Shown here one piece after another: positions 1-6,630 of a DNA stretch of 15,343 nt. The notes below the pieces were generated by a model. It was not told the origin of the DNA and did not search any database. It saw only the letters and a list, made by a program, of their open reading frames with translations. Origin of the DNA: SVKR01 sp963649145. GTDB taxonomy: Bacteria; Bacillota; Clostridia; Oscillospirales; Oscillospiraceae. The stretch covers positions 1 to 15,343 of the forward strand of contig CAVJGI010000048.1 of NCBI GenBank assembly GCA_963649145.1, written 5' to 3'. Numbering within the stretch: the first letter of the stretch is position 1; each line of letters opens with the position of its first letter. The position numbers and the translations under genes are program-made.

Positions 1-53
1 GGGATAACTCCATTTTCCAGCCCATATTCGCTTGTTTTTCGCTAAGTTGCAAG

Positions 54-90
54 AGAACCCCCGCCTTCGCTGCATGAAAGCGGGGGTTCT
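54..90. terminator. Perfect 11-bp GC-rich hairpin
   Basis: AGAACCCCCGC (54-64) pairs exactly with GCGGGGGTTCT (80-90) around a 15-nt loop. Only two T's follow on the plus strand and a short CTCTTGC on the minus strand, so it is a weak intrinsic terminator in either direction. It is the second hairpin met after the end of fba and may help stop or stabilise that transcript. No gene can be supported in bases 1-149. Confidence 0.5.
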
Positions 91-102
91 TTGACGGGCT
101 GA

Positions 103-145
103 GGGAGCCGGGACGAAAGTCCCGGCTCCCATTTGTGTTTTTTTA
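103..145 (+). terminator. Strong rho-independent terminator of an off-window gene
   Basis: A perfect 12-bp stem, GGGAGCCGGGAC (103-114) with GTCCCGGCTCCC (119-130), is closed by a GAAA tetraloop. It is followed on the plus strand by a T-rich run to about 150. The U-tract lies only on the plus side, so this most likely ends a plus-strand gene left of the window that converges on fba. It can also form at the 3' end of the fba transcript, but without a U-tract there. Confidence 0.8.
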
Positions 146-149
146 TTTT

Positions 150-1103
150 TTACGCTTTATGATCGCAGCCAAGCACGTCGATGAGCTTGTGCGTGACCAT
201 ATCCTTAATCGCCTGACGCGCGGGCTTGAGGTACTGGCGCGGGTCGAAGTGGTCGGGATGCTCGTTCAGATACTTGCGGATGGAGGCGGTCATGGCAAGG
301 CGCAGATCGGAGTCGATGTTGATCTTGCAGACAGCCATGGACGCCGCCTTGCGGAGCTGGTCCTCCGGAACGCCGATGGCGCCGGGCATGTTGCCGCCGT
401 TTTCGTTGATGATCTTCACAAACTCCTGCGGAACGCTGGAGGAGCCGTGGAGCACGATCGGGAAGCCGGGCAGACGCTTTTCGACTTCCTCAAGAATGTC
501 GAAGCGGAGCTGGGGCTTCGTGCCGGGCTTGAACTTATAAGCGCCGTGGCTCGTGCCGATGGCGATGGCGAGAGAGTCGCAGCCGGTGCGCTCGACGAAC
601 TCCTGCACGTCCTCCGGGCGGGTATAGGAGGAATCCTCCGCCTTGACGTTGACCTCGTCCTCGATGCCGGCGAGGGTGCCGAGCTCGGCTTCGACGACGA
701 CGCCGTGGTCGTGGGCGTATTCGACGACCTGACGGGTGATCGCAATGTTCTCCTCAAAGGGCTTGCCGCTCGCGTCGATCATAACGGAGGAGAAGCCGCC
801 GTCGATGCAGCTCTTGCAGAGCTCAAAGCTGTCGCCATGGTCGAGATGCACGCAGATGGGCAGCTCAAAGCCCGCACTCTGCTCCGCGTCGATCACCGCC
901 GCCTCGATGAGCTTCATGAGGTAAACATGCTTGGCGTAGCTGCGCGCGCCCTTGCTCACCTGAAGAATGAGCGGAGCGTGCTGCTCCATCGCCGCCTCGG
1001 TGATGCCTTGGATGATCTCCATGTTGTTCACGTTGAACGCGCCGATGGCGTAGCCGCCGTGGTACGCCTTCTCAAACATTTCCTTGGAAGTTACGATTGC
1101 CAT
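150..1103 (-). CDS. fba: Class II fructose-1,6-bisphosphate aldolase
   Basis: Glycolytic and gluconeogenic cytosolic enzyme that reversibly splits fructose 1,6-bisphosphate into dihydroxyacetone phosphate and glyceraldehyde 3-phosphate using a divalent metal. The 317-residue product opens with the family-typical GAFNVNN (21-27). HLDHG (86-90) carries the catalytic Asp88 and metal ligand His89; GTSHG (183-187) gives ligand His186; VLHGSS (218-223) gives ligand His219; and NIDSD (262-266) lies in the phosphate-binding region. Length and motifs fit an intact class II enzyme. Start: AGGAG (1115-1119) lies 11 nt before the ATG at 1103 but only 5 nt before an in-frame TTG at 1109 (TTG-TCA-ATG). I chose ATG because the protein family begins there; a TTG start would add two residues. 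The gene is divergent from the phosphofructokinase gene, which makes its substrate. Confidence 0.96.
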   Translation of the reverse strand: MAIVTSKEMFEKAYHGGYAIGAFNVNNMEIIQGITEAAMEQHAPLILQVSKGARSYAKHVYLMKLIEAAVIDAEQSAGFELPICVHLDHGDSFELCKSCIDGGFSSVMIDASGKPFEENIAITRQVVEYAHDHGVVVEAELGTLAGIEDEVNVKAEDSSYTRPEDVQEFVERTGCDSLAIAIGTSHGAYKFKPGTKPQLRFDILEEVEKRLPGFPIVLHGSSSVPQEFVKIINENGGNMPGAIGVPEDQLRKAASMAVCKINIDSDLRLAMTASIRKYLNEHPDHFDPRQYLKPARQAIKDMVTHKLIDVLGCDHKA

Positions 1104-1137
1104 TGACAAACCATCTCCTGTTGTTATAAAATTAGTT

Positions 1138-1155
1138 CAAACGTTCGGACGTTTG
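1138..1155. promoter_or_regulatory. 18-bp inverted repeat in the fba leader
   Basis: CAAACGT-TCGG-ACGTTTG is a perfect palindrome with 7-bp arms and a 4-nt centre, 35 bp upstream of the fba start. If fba starts near 1165 from the weak TACAAT box (1177-1172 on the minus strand), the repeat covers roughly +10 to +27, a usual operator position. It could instead act as a short RNA hairpin in the leader. The protein that would bind is unknown. Confidence 0.45.
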
Positions 1156-1171
1156 CTACAAGTTTGATCCT

Positions 1172-1177
1172 ATTGTA
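1172..1177 (-). promoter_or_regulatory. Candidate -10 box for fba
   Basis: TACAAT on the minus strand is the best -10 match upstream of fba. No good -35 lies 16-18 bp upstream; a TTGACC (1192-1187) is present but only 9 bp away. This is a weak assignment. Confidence 0.3.
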
Positions 1178-1219
1178 GCACGGTCCGGTCAAAAAGAAAA
1201 GAACTATTTTTCTTTGCAC

Positions 1220-1248
1220 TTGAAAATTTTACCGCAATTGCTTATGAT
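1220..1248 (+). promoter_or_regulatory. Sigma-70-type promoter of the phosphofructokinase gene
   Basis: TTGAAA (1220-1225) and TATGAT (1243-1248) are separated by exactly 17 bp. A start near 1255 would leave a leader of about 37 nt. The spacer holds one of the three 19-bp inverted-repeat sites (1223-1241). Confidence 0.8.
1223..1241. promoter_or_regulatory. Operator-like site, copy 1
   Basis: AAAATT-TTACCGC-AATTGC lies between the -35 and -10 of the phosphofructokinase promoter. It is a degenerate copy of the dyad ACAATY-N7-AATTGT found twice between 12313 and 12415. It shares the exact 12-mer TTACCGCAATTG with the copy at 12313-12331. The half-sites here are imperfect. Confidence 0.4.
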
Positions 1249-1291
1249 GTTCAAGAGTAAAAGTTTAATAAATTATGGAGGACGATCAAAA

Positions 1292-2539
1292 ATGGGTGAA
1301 ACAAAGGTTTTGAAGGGCGCATGCATCATCGGACAGTCCGGCGGACCGACCGCGGTCATCAACGCGAGCGCTTACGGCGCGATCCGCGCCGCGCTGGACG
1401 CGGACGCAGTCACGAAGGTCTACGGCGCGAACCACGGTATCAAGGGTGTGCTGGACGACCGGCTTTACGTGATGGACGAGGAGACCCCCGCGGAGCTCGC
1501 GCTGCTGCGCAACACCCCGTCGAGTGAGCTCGGCTCCTGCCGCTACAAGATGAAGGACCCGGATGTGGACGACACGGATTATAAGCGTCTGCTGGAGATC
1601 TTCCGCAAGTATGACGTCCGCTATTTCTTCTATAACGGCGGCAACGACTCCATGGACACCTGCAACAAGATCTCCAAATACTGCCAGCGCGTCGGCTATG
1701 ACTGCCGCGTCATGGGCATTCCCAAGACCATCGACAACGACCTTTACGGCACGGACCACTGCCCCGGCTACGCGAGCGCCGCGAAGTATATCGCAACGAG
1801 CTGCATGGAGGTCTACAAGGACGCCACGGTCTATGATAACGAGCAGATCACCGTCATCGAGATCATGGGGCGCGACGCCGGCTGGCTGACCGCCGCCTCC
1901 GCCCTCGCGACGCATTTCGGCGCGGGTCCGGACCTCATCTATCTGCCGGAGGTCGACTTTGATCAGGAGCGGTTTTTCGCGGACGTGGAGCGCATCCTGA
2001 AGGCGAAGCACAAGGTGCTCATCGCCGTCAGCGAGGGCATCCACTATGCCGACGGTCATCTTGTCTCCGAGGCGACGACGAGTGCGACGGACGGCTTCGG
2101 GCATGCCCAGCTCGGCGGTCTCGCGGCGCGCCTTGCCGAGACGCTGAAGGAGCGCACGGGCGTCAAGGTCCGCGGCATCGAGCTGAGCCTGCTCCAGCGC
2201 TGCGCGGCGCACCTCGCCTCCGCGACCGACCTCTATGAGGCGGAGCTCGCCGGGCGCACCGCCGTGGAACAGGCTGTCGCCGGAAAGACGGACTACATGG
2301 TCGCCTTCCGCTGCGACCGCAGCGGCGGCGAATACCGCTGCGAAACGGAGCTGCTGCCGCTCGACAAGGTTGCGAACTTCGTCAAGAAGGTCCCGCTCGA
2401 ATGGATCAACGAGGCGCATAACGGCGTCACGCAGGAGCTCGTGGACTACGTTCTCCCCCTCATCCAAGGCGAGCCGGAGCGCCCCACGGAGCACTCCCTC
2501 CCCCGCTACGCAAAGCTGAAAAAGGTGCTTGCGAAGTAA
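1292..2539 (+). CDS. pfp: Pyrophosphate-dependent 6-phosphofructokinase
   Basis: Phosphorylates fructose 6-phosphate to fructose 1,6-bisphosphate with PPi as phosphoryl donor; reversible, cytosolic. The 415-residue protein has the phosphofructokinase core: GQSGGPTAVIN (14-24), GGNDS (116-120), PKTIDND (144-150) with the catalytic TIDND, and MGRDAGW (192-198). Asp119 in GGNDS, where ATP enzymes have Gly, and Lys145 before TIDND are the residues known to mark PPi specificity. Length fits the roughly 400-residue PFP clade. Start: ATG at 1292 follows GGAGG (1277-1281) by 10 nt; in-frame codons upstream lie in or before the promoter. The gene is monocistronic, with its own promoter and a strong terminator, and divergent from fba, the next step of the pathway. 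Confidence 0.94.
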   Translation: MGETKVLKGACIIGQSGGPTAVINASAYGAIRAALDADAVTKVYGANHGIKGVLDDRLYVMDEETPAELALLRNTPSSELGSCRYKMKDPDVDDTDYKRLLEIFRKYDVRYFFYNGGNDSMDTCNKISKYCQRVGYDCRVMGIPKTIDNDLYGTDHCPGYASAAKYIATSCMEVYKDATVYDNEQITVIEIMGRDAGWLTAASALATHFGAGPDLIYLPEVDFDQERFFADVERILKAKHKVLIAVSEGIHYADGHLVSEATTSATDGFGHAQLGGLAARLAETLKERTGVKVRGIELSLLQRCAAHLASATDLYEAELAGRTAVEQAVAGKTDYMVAFRCDRSGGEYRCETELLPLDKVANFVKKVPLEWINEAHNGVTQELVDYVLPLIQGEPERPTEHSLPRYAKLKKVLAK

Positions 2540-2548
2540 CAAATGATA

Positions 2549-2595
2549 AAGGACCTGCACGGCAACGTGCAGGTCCTTCTTTCTTTGTTTCTTAT
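2549..2595 (+). terminator. Rho-independent terminator after the phosphofructokinase gene
   Basis: AAGGACCTGCAC (2549-2560) pairs perfectly with GTGCAGGTCCTT (2567-2578) around a 6-nt loop, followed by a T-rich run on the plus strand. It begins 10 nt after the stop codon and reaches the 3' end of the convergent GH3 gene, which ends at 2592. Confidence 0.9.
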
Positions 2596-4997
2596 CCCCT
2601 GCTCCGCAGGGCGGCGCGGAGGATCCTTGCGGCGCATTGGCGGAGTTCTTCGAGGCTGACGCTGCCGTCGGCGAGGGCGGCGCGAAGGTCTTCGAGGTCG
2701 CCGGGGGTTCCGGGCATGATGAGGTCGTTTCCGGCGCGGATGCAGCCGGAGGCGGAGCAGTCCGGGCTCTGGACCGTAGTGTACCAGTCGGTCATGATGA
2801 GCCCGTCGAAGCCCCATTCCCCGCGCGCAAGGCGGGTGCAGAGGTCGCGGCTGTTGGCGGCGTGGGTGCCGTTTAGCTTGTTGTAGCTCGTCATGATCGC
2901 CGCGGGGCGGCTCTCGCGCACGGCGATCTCGAAGCCGCGGAGATAGAGCTCGCGCAGGGCGCGCTCGGAAACGGCGCTGTCCGTGTGCATGCGTTGTGTC
3001 TCCCAGTTGTTCGCGGCGAAATGCTTGATCGTCGCGCCGCAGCCGGGGACGGACTGGACGCTGCGGACCATGGCGGCGGCGATGGAGCCGCTTAAAAGCG
3101 GGTCCTCGGAGTAATACTCAAAATTGCGCCCGCAGAGCACGTCGCGATGGAGATTCATACCCGGTGCGAGCCAGAGCGCCACGCCGAAGCGACGCATTTC
3201 CTCGCCGACGGAGGCGCCGATCTCCTCGATGAGCGCGCGGTCGAAGGTCTGCGCCAGTGAGGTGCCGACCGGGAATGCGGTGCAGAACTGCCAGCGGCGC
3301 ACCGCGCCCTCCGGAACGGGCGTTTTGAGCCGCAGGAGCGTTTCGCCGAGGTCGCGCGGGACGATCCTGCCGTCAAGAATATCGAGGTCCTGCGCGAGAC
3401 GCAGCCCGGCGGGACCGTCGGCGAGCACCATCTCCGGCGCGCTGCCGGTGCCGGTCGTGACCGCGGCGGCACCCGGCGGGTAAACGCCGGTGCTCTCCGG
3501 GCTCCCCTGCCCCTTCGTCGGGTCGCCGACGACGAGGCGGAGCAACTCCTCCGCACCGAGTCCGGCGGCGAGGCGCTGCGCCTCCTCCGCTGCGGCGTCC
3601 GCACCGCGCTCCGGCTCCGGCAGCGCGGGGATGGTGAGCGTCAGGACCGGGAGCGCCGCCGCGGGCGGCAGCGGGCGCGGCGTGACGGCAGGCAGCGGGA
3701 TCGGCTCCGCCGGGGCGAGCAGACGCTGCGTTTTGCGGACGGTTGCGGTCTCATCCAGCAGCGCGAGGCAGACTGCACGGGCGTCGTCGAGGTTCTCACC
3801 GAGCCAGAAGCGGTACTCCCCCGCTTCGAGCACGAAGCGGCTTTCCGCCTCGTCAAAGCTCGCGAGCGCCTCCAGCGGCACTTCGAGGCGGAGCACCTCC
3901 CGCTCGCCGGGGGCGAGGGTGCTCGTCTTGCCGAAGGCGGCGAGGCGGCGGAGCTCCTTCGGGAGCGCGCCCTGCGGACAGGAGGCGTAAAGCTGGACGA
4001 CCTCCCTGCCCGGACGCTCGCCCGCGTTCGTGACGCGGACGGCGAAGCGGAGCGACGAGCCGGTCTGCTCCGCGCCGAGCAGCTCCAGCGCAAAGCGCGT
4101 GTAGCTGAGACCGAAGCCGAAGCAGTAGCGCACGCGCTCCCCCGCCGTGTCGAACCAGCGGTAACCGACGTAAATGCCCTCGCGGTATTCGCGCCGGAGC
4201 CCCTCCGCCGCGCCGAAGCGGGCGCAGGGATAGTCGGCGTAACGCAGTGCCCACGTGTCCGTCAGGCGTCCGCAGGGGCTCACCGCGCCGGAGAGCACGT
4301 CCGCAAGCGCGCCGCCGCCCTCCTGCCCCGCCTGTCCGAGCAGTACGATCGCGGAAACCGGCAGCGCGTTGAGCGGCGAAAGGTCCAGCGGCGCGCCGGT
4401 GTTCAGAATGACGGCGACGCGCGGATAGTGTGCCGTGAGCGCCGCGAGCGCGGCGGTCTCGGTCTCGGAAAGGCGGTAGTCCCCCGGCTCGTCGCGCCGG
4501 TCATAGCCCTCGCCGGAGACGCGGGAGATCACATAAATCGCGGCGTCCGCGGTGCAGGGCTCGCTCTCCGGTTCCTCCGGGCGGAGGAAGGGATTTTGGG
4601 TGTAGACCCGCTCGAAAAACTCCATCCCGTCGGCGCAGGCGGCTTTTTTCTCCAGCATGTCCGTCTGCCAAGCGGCGAACGCCGCGTCATAGCGGCGCTC
4701 GGTCTCGTCGAGATGCGCCTCGTTCGCGATGACGAAGCCCGCGGCGCGAAGTCCGTCGCGGATGCTGAGGCTCGCGCGGTTGTTGACCTCGCCGGAGCCG
4801 GTCCCGCCCTGCACGGCGCGGACCGCGCCGACACCGTAGAGCGCGAGATGCGCGCCCGGCGCGAGGGGCAGCAGCCCGTCGTTTTTCAGCAGAACGATGC
4901 TCTCCGCCGCGGCGCGGCGCGAGAGCGCGGCGTGGGCGGTCTCATAAGGCTGCACGCCGTCGTCCGGCGCGCCGGGAAGCCAAGTGGTGTCGGGCAT
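2592..4997 (-). CDS. GH3 family glycosidase (beta-glucosidase-like), permuted domains, cytosolic
   Basis: Predicted retaining exo-glycosidase that removes sugars from non-reducing ends of beta-glycosides. The 801-residue protein carries the usual GH3 C-terminal domain first (about 25-300, with LLKNDGLLPL at 36-45 and SGEGYDRR at 161-168). An FnIII-like domain follows (about 300-400), then an Ala/Pro-rich linker (about 420-470), then the catalytic barrel (about 475-795). The barrel holds LADGPAGLR (525-533), GRNFEYYSEDP (623-633), KHFAANN (658-664) and IMTDW (734-738) with the expected nucleophile Asp737. This swapped order is known in ruminal clostridial beta-glucosidases. There is no signal peptide, so it acts inside the cell. 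The ATG at 4997 follows AGGAGG by 7 nt, which rules out a 26-codon upstream extension running through the preceding hairpin. The exact sugar (glucose, xylose, GlcNAc) cannot be read from sequence. Confidence 0.9.
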   Translation of the reverse strand: MPDTTWLPGAPDDGVQPYETAHAALSRRAAAESIVLLKNDGLLPLAPGAHLALYGVGAVRAVQGGTGSGEVNNRASLSIRDGLRAAGFVIANEAHLDETERRYDAAFAAWQTDMLEKKAACADGMEFFERVYTQNPFLRPEEPESEPCTADAAIYVISRVSGEGYDRRDEPGDYRLSETETAALAALTAHYPRVAVILNTGAPLDLSPLNALPVSAIVLLGQAGQEGGGALADVLSGAVSPCGRLTDTWALRYADYPCARFGAAEGLRREYREGIYVGYRWFDTAGERVRYCFGFGLSYTRFALELLGAEQTGSSLRFAVRVTNAGERPGREVVQLYASCPQGALPKELRRLAAFGKTSTLAPGEREVLRLEVPLEALASFDEAESRFVLEAGEYRFWLGENLDDARAVCLALLDETATVRKTQRLLAPAEPIPLPAVTPRPLPPAAALPVLTLTIPALPEPERGADAAAEEAQRLAAGLGAEELLRLVVGDPTKGQGSPESTGVYPPGAAAVTTGTGSAPEMVLADGPAGLRLAQDLDILDGRIVPRDLGETLLRLKTPVPEGAVRRWQFCTAFPVGTSLAQTFDRALIEEIGASVGEEMRRFGVALWLAPGMNLHRDVLCGRNFEYYSEDPLLSGSIAAAMVRSVQSVPGCGATIKHFAANNWETQRMHTDSAVSERALRELYLRGFEIAVRESRPAAIMTSYNKLNGTHAANSRDLCTRLARGEWGFDGLIMTDWYTTVQSPDCSASGCIRAGNDLIMPGTPGDLEDLRAALADGSVSLEELRQCAARILRAALRSRG

Positions 4998-5018
4998 ATT
5001 GGGTCCTCCTTCGGTTTG

Positions 5019-5049
5019 AAAAACGCACGGAAAAGGGCTTTCCGTGCGT
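5019..5049 (-). terminator. Terminator-like hairpin between the membrane-protein and GH3 genes
   Basis: An 11-bp perfect stem, ACGCACGGAAA (5023-5033) with TTTCCGTGCGT (5039-5049), has a 5-nt loop. On the minus strand it ends in five T's, 12 nt after the membrane-protein stop codon and only about 10 nt before the AGGAGG of the GH3 gene. It should end most transcripts coming from the upstream operon. The plus side is also T-rich, so it could work both ways. Confidence 0.75.
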
Positions 5050-5061
5050 CTTCTTTGTTTG

Positions 5062-5742
5062 TTATCGGATCTCATATTGCTCGCCTTCCGGGAGCACAGT
5101 CTCGTTTGGCTCCTCGCGGTAGCGCAGGGAGCGGATGTAGCGGCCCTCGGCGTAAATCGCCGCGGCAGCGGCGAGCAGCTCCGCCGCCGTCAGGAGTTCG
5201 GGCAGCGCGGGCGTTCCGGCGTTGCCGATGAGGTAGACCAGCTTCATTACGGCGGTCAGCGCTAAGGCAATCGCCGCGATCAGCGCCGCAATGCGCAGCC
5301 GGGTCGCTCCGGCGTCGCGGTCATAATAGGTCATGCGCCGGGGCGCGAAGAACCACAGCAGCGTCGCGCCCGCGCAGTAGACGAGCAGAACGGCGGAGGG
5401 CAGACCGGGCACGGCAACATACCAGCAGGCATTTCCGCCCGCGGCGGCGTTCGTCAGCGCCATCACATAGAGCACGGCGGCGAGCGCCACGAGCAGCACG
5501 CAGAGAGCCCTGCCGCACCAATAGGCGCGGTCGGAGCAGTCCTGCACCTGCCACGGCGCGGTGTAAAAGCGCTTCAGGCGGTAGCCGCCGTTCGGCTTTT
5601 CCGTCCGCACCTCCGTATAGCCGCGGAAATAGCGGTGGTAGTGGTCGCTGTGGCGAAAGCCGGTCTCCGGGCTCTCGTCCCGGAACGGGCGCTTGCCCTT
5701 GACGCCGTAAATGTCGCTGCCGTTCTTTTTCTTTCCGAACAT
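5062..5742 (-). CDS. Unrecognised four-helix membrane protein
   Basis: I do not recognise a family. The 226-residue protein has a polar N-terminus of about 75 residues, rich in basic, aromatic and His residues (HSDHYHRYFRGY at 31-42). Four likely transmembrane segments follow, at about 77-98, 107-133, 148-172 and 182-199, then a short acidic tail. The basic KKK start and RR after the second helix suggest a cytoplasmic N-terminus. The start is well supported: GGGAGGA lies 4 nt before the ATG at 5742. It follows the MBL hydrolase by 33 nt on the same strand and ends just before a terminator-like hairpin, so it is probably the last gene of the transporter operon. No catalytic motif or binding signature is visible, and I assign no function. 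Confidence 0.85.
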   Translation of the reverse strand: MFGKKKNGSDIYGVKGKRPFRDESPETGFRHSDHYHRYFRGYTEVRTEKPNGGYRLKRFYTAPWQVQDCSDRAYWCGRALCVLLVALAAVLYVMALTNAAAGGNACWYVAVPGLPSAVLLVYCAGATLLWFFAPRRMTYYDRDAGATRLRIAALIAAIALALTAVMKLVYLIGNAGTPALPELLTAAELLAAAAAIYAEGRYIRSLRYREEPNETVLPEGEQYEIR

Positions 5743-5775
5743 GCTGTCCTCCCAAAAGGAAATAATTGCGGGCTT

Positions 5776-6606
5776 TTAAGTGCCCTCGACGATCTCGTAG
5801 CGCGTCGCGTCGCGCAGGTAGCGCTTATCGAACATCAGCCCGACGTCTTTATACTTGACGAAGCCCTGCGCCGCGGGGTCGTGCTTGGAGAAATCGGGAC
5901 CCTTGTCGCCCGCGTCGCGCGGGGAGCGCTCCTTCGGCGGGCGGGGCGGCTCGCCGTCGGTCTCGCCGTCGAGCGCGCGGATGGCGGCGGCGAGGGCGTG
6001 GTTCACCATGTCGCCGGGCAGAAGCTCCTCGGTGTGACCGCCGCAGCAGTGGTCAAATTCGTCGCGCCGCGCCATCAGCTTCGCCATGCTCATCGCATAG
6101 AGCAGCATGCTCGGCTGGGGGTCGACGCATTTATACTTCAGCGGCACGCCGGGCATCAGGTTGTCGCCCGTGAACATGAGCCGCCCGCCGTGGTCGAGCC
6201 ACGCGATGCAGTCCGGCGAGTGGCCGTCCATGCGGACGGCTTCGATAACGCGGTCTCCGAGGTCGATCGTAAAGCCGTCCGTCACGGGGACGATCTCGTA
6301 ATCGAGCGGGTATTTTTCGATATCCTGTCCGCCGTTCGGCGTTTTGGCAATCTTCGCCGCGAGACGGCCCATAAAGGCGACGCGGAAATAGCCGTTGCCG
6401 CCGGTGTGGTCAAAATGGCCGTGGGTGTTGAGCGCAACGCGCACGGGCTTTCCGCAGAGGCTCTCGGCGTAAGCGCGCAGGTCCTCCGGCGCGTCGCCGG
6501 TGTCGATCATCGCGCCCTCGCGCTCTCCGGCGACGAGATAGGCGGTCGCGCCGTGGTTGAAGATCGCCCACGTGTCCTTCTGGAGCAGCTTGGATGTGAA
6601 AGGCAT
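5776..6606 (-). CDS. Metallo-beta-lactamase-fold hydrolase
   Basis: Binuclear-metal hydrolase of the MBL superfamily, 276 residues, with no signal peptide and so probably cytosolic. The metal site is complete: THGHFDH (61-67) gives His62, His64, Asp66 and His67; His129 lies in GHSPD; Asp148 in FTGD; His191 in GGHTEE. A Pro- and charge-rich insert (about 213-246) separates the core from a C-terminal tail. The nearest general types are glyoxalase II-like or lactonase-like hydrolases, but the substrate cannot be told. Start: GGAGG lies 11 nt before the ATG at 6606. It begins 24 nt after the OppF stop, in the same operon, so it may process the imported compound or a related ester or thioester (inference). 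Confidence 0.9.
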   Translation of the reverse strand: MPFTSKLLQKDTWAIFNHGATAYLVAGEREGAMIDTGDAPEDLRAYAESLCGKPVRVALNTHGHFDHTGGNGYFRVAFMGRLAAKIAKTPNGGQDIEKYPLDYEIVPVTDGFTIDLGDRVIEAVRMDGHSPDCIAWLDHGGRLMFTGDNLMPGVPLKYKCVDPQPSMLLYAMSMAKLMARRDEFDHCCGGHTEELLPGDMVNHALAAAIRALDGETDGEPPRPPKERSPRDAGDKGPDFSKHDPAAQGFVKYKDVGLMFDKRYLRDATRYEIVEGT

Positions 6607-6630
6607 ATAGCAAAGTTCCTCCGTTTCTTG

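Noticed and set aside
135..1106. 323-codon plus-strand frame opposite fba
   Set aside because: It begins in the terminator U-tract, has no ribosome binding site, and is antisense to a full aldolase.
1286..2560. 424-codon minus-strand frame opposite the phosphofructokinase gene
   Set aside because: It is antisense to a gene with complete active-site motifs, its own promoter and terminator.
4998..5075. N-terminal extension of the GH3 protein by 26 codons
   Set aside because: It would run through the terminator hairpin and overlap the upstream gene; AGGAGG 7 nt before the ATG at 4997 fixes the start.
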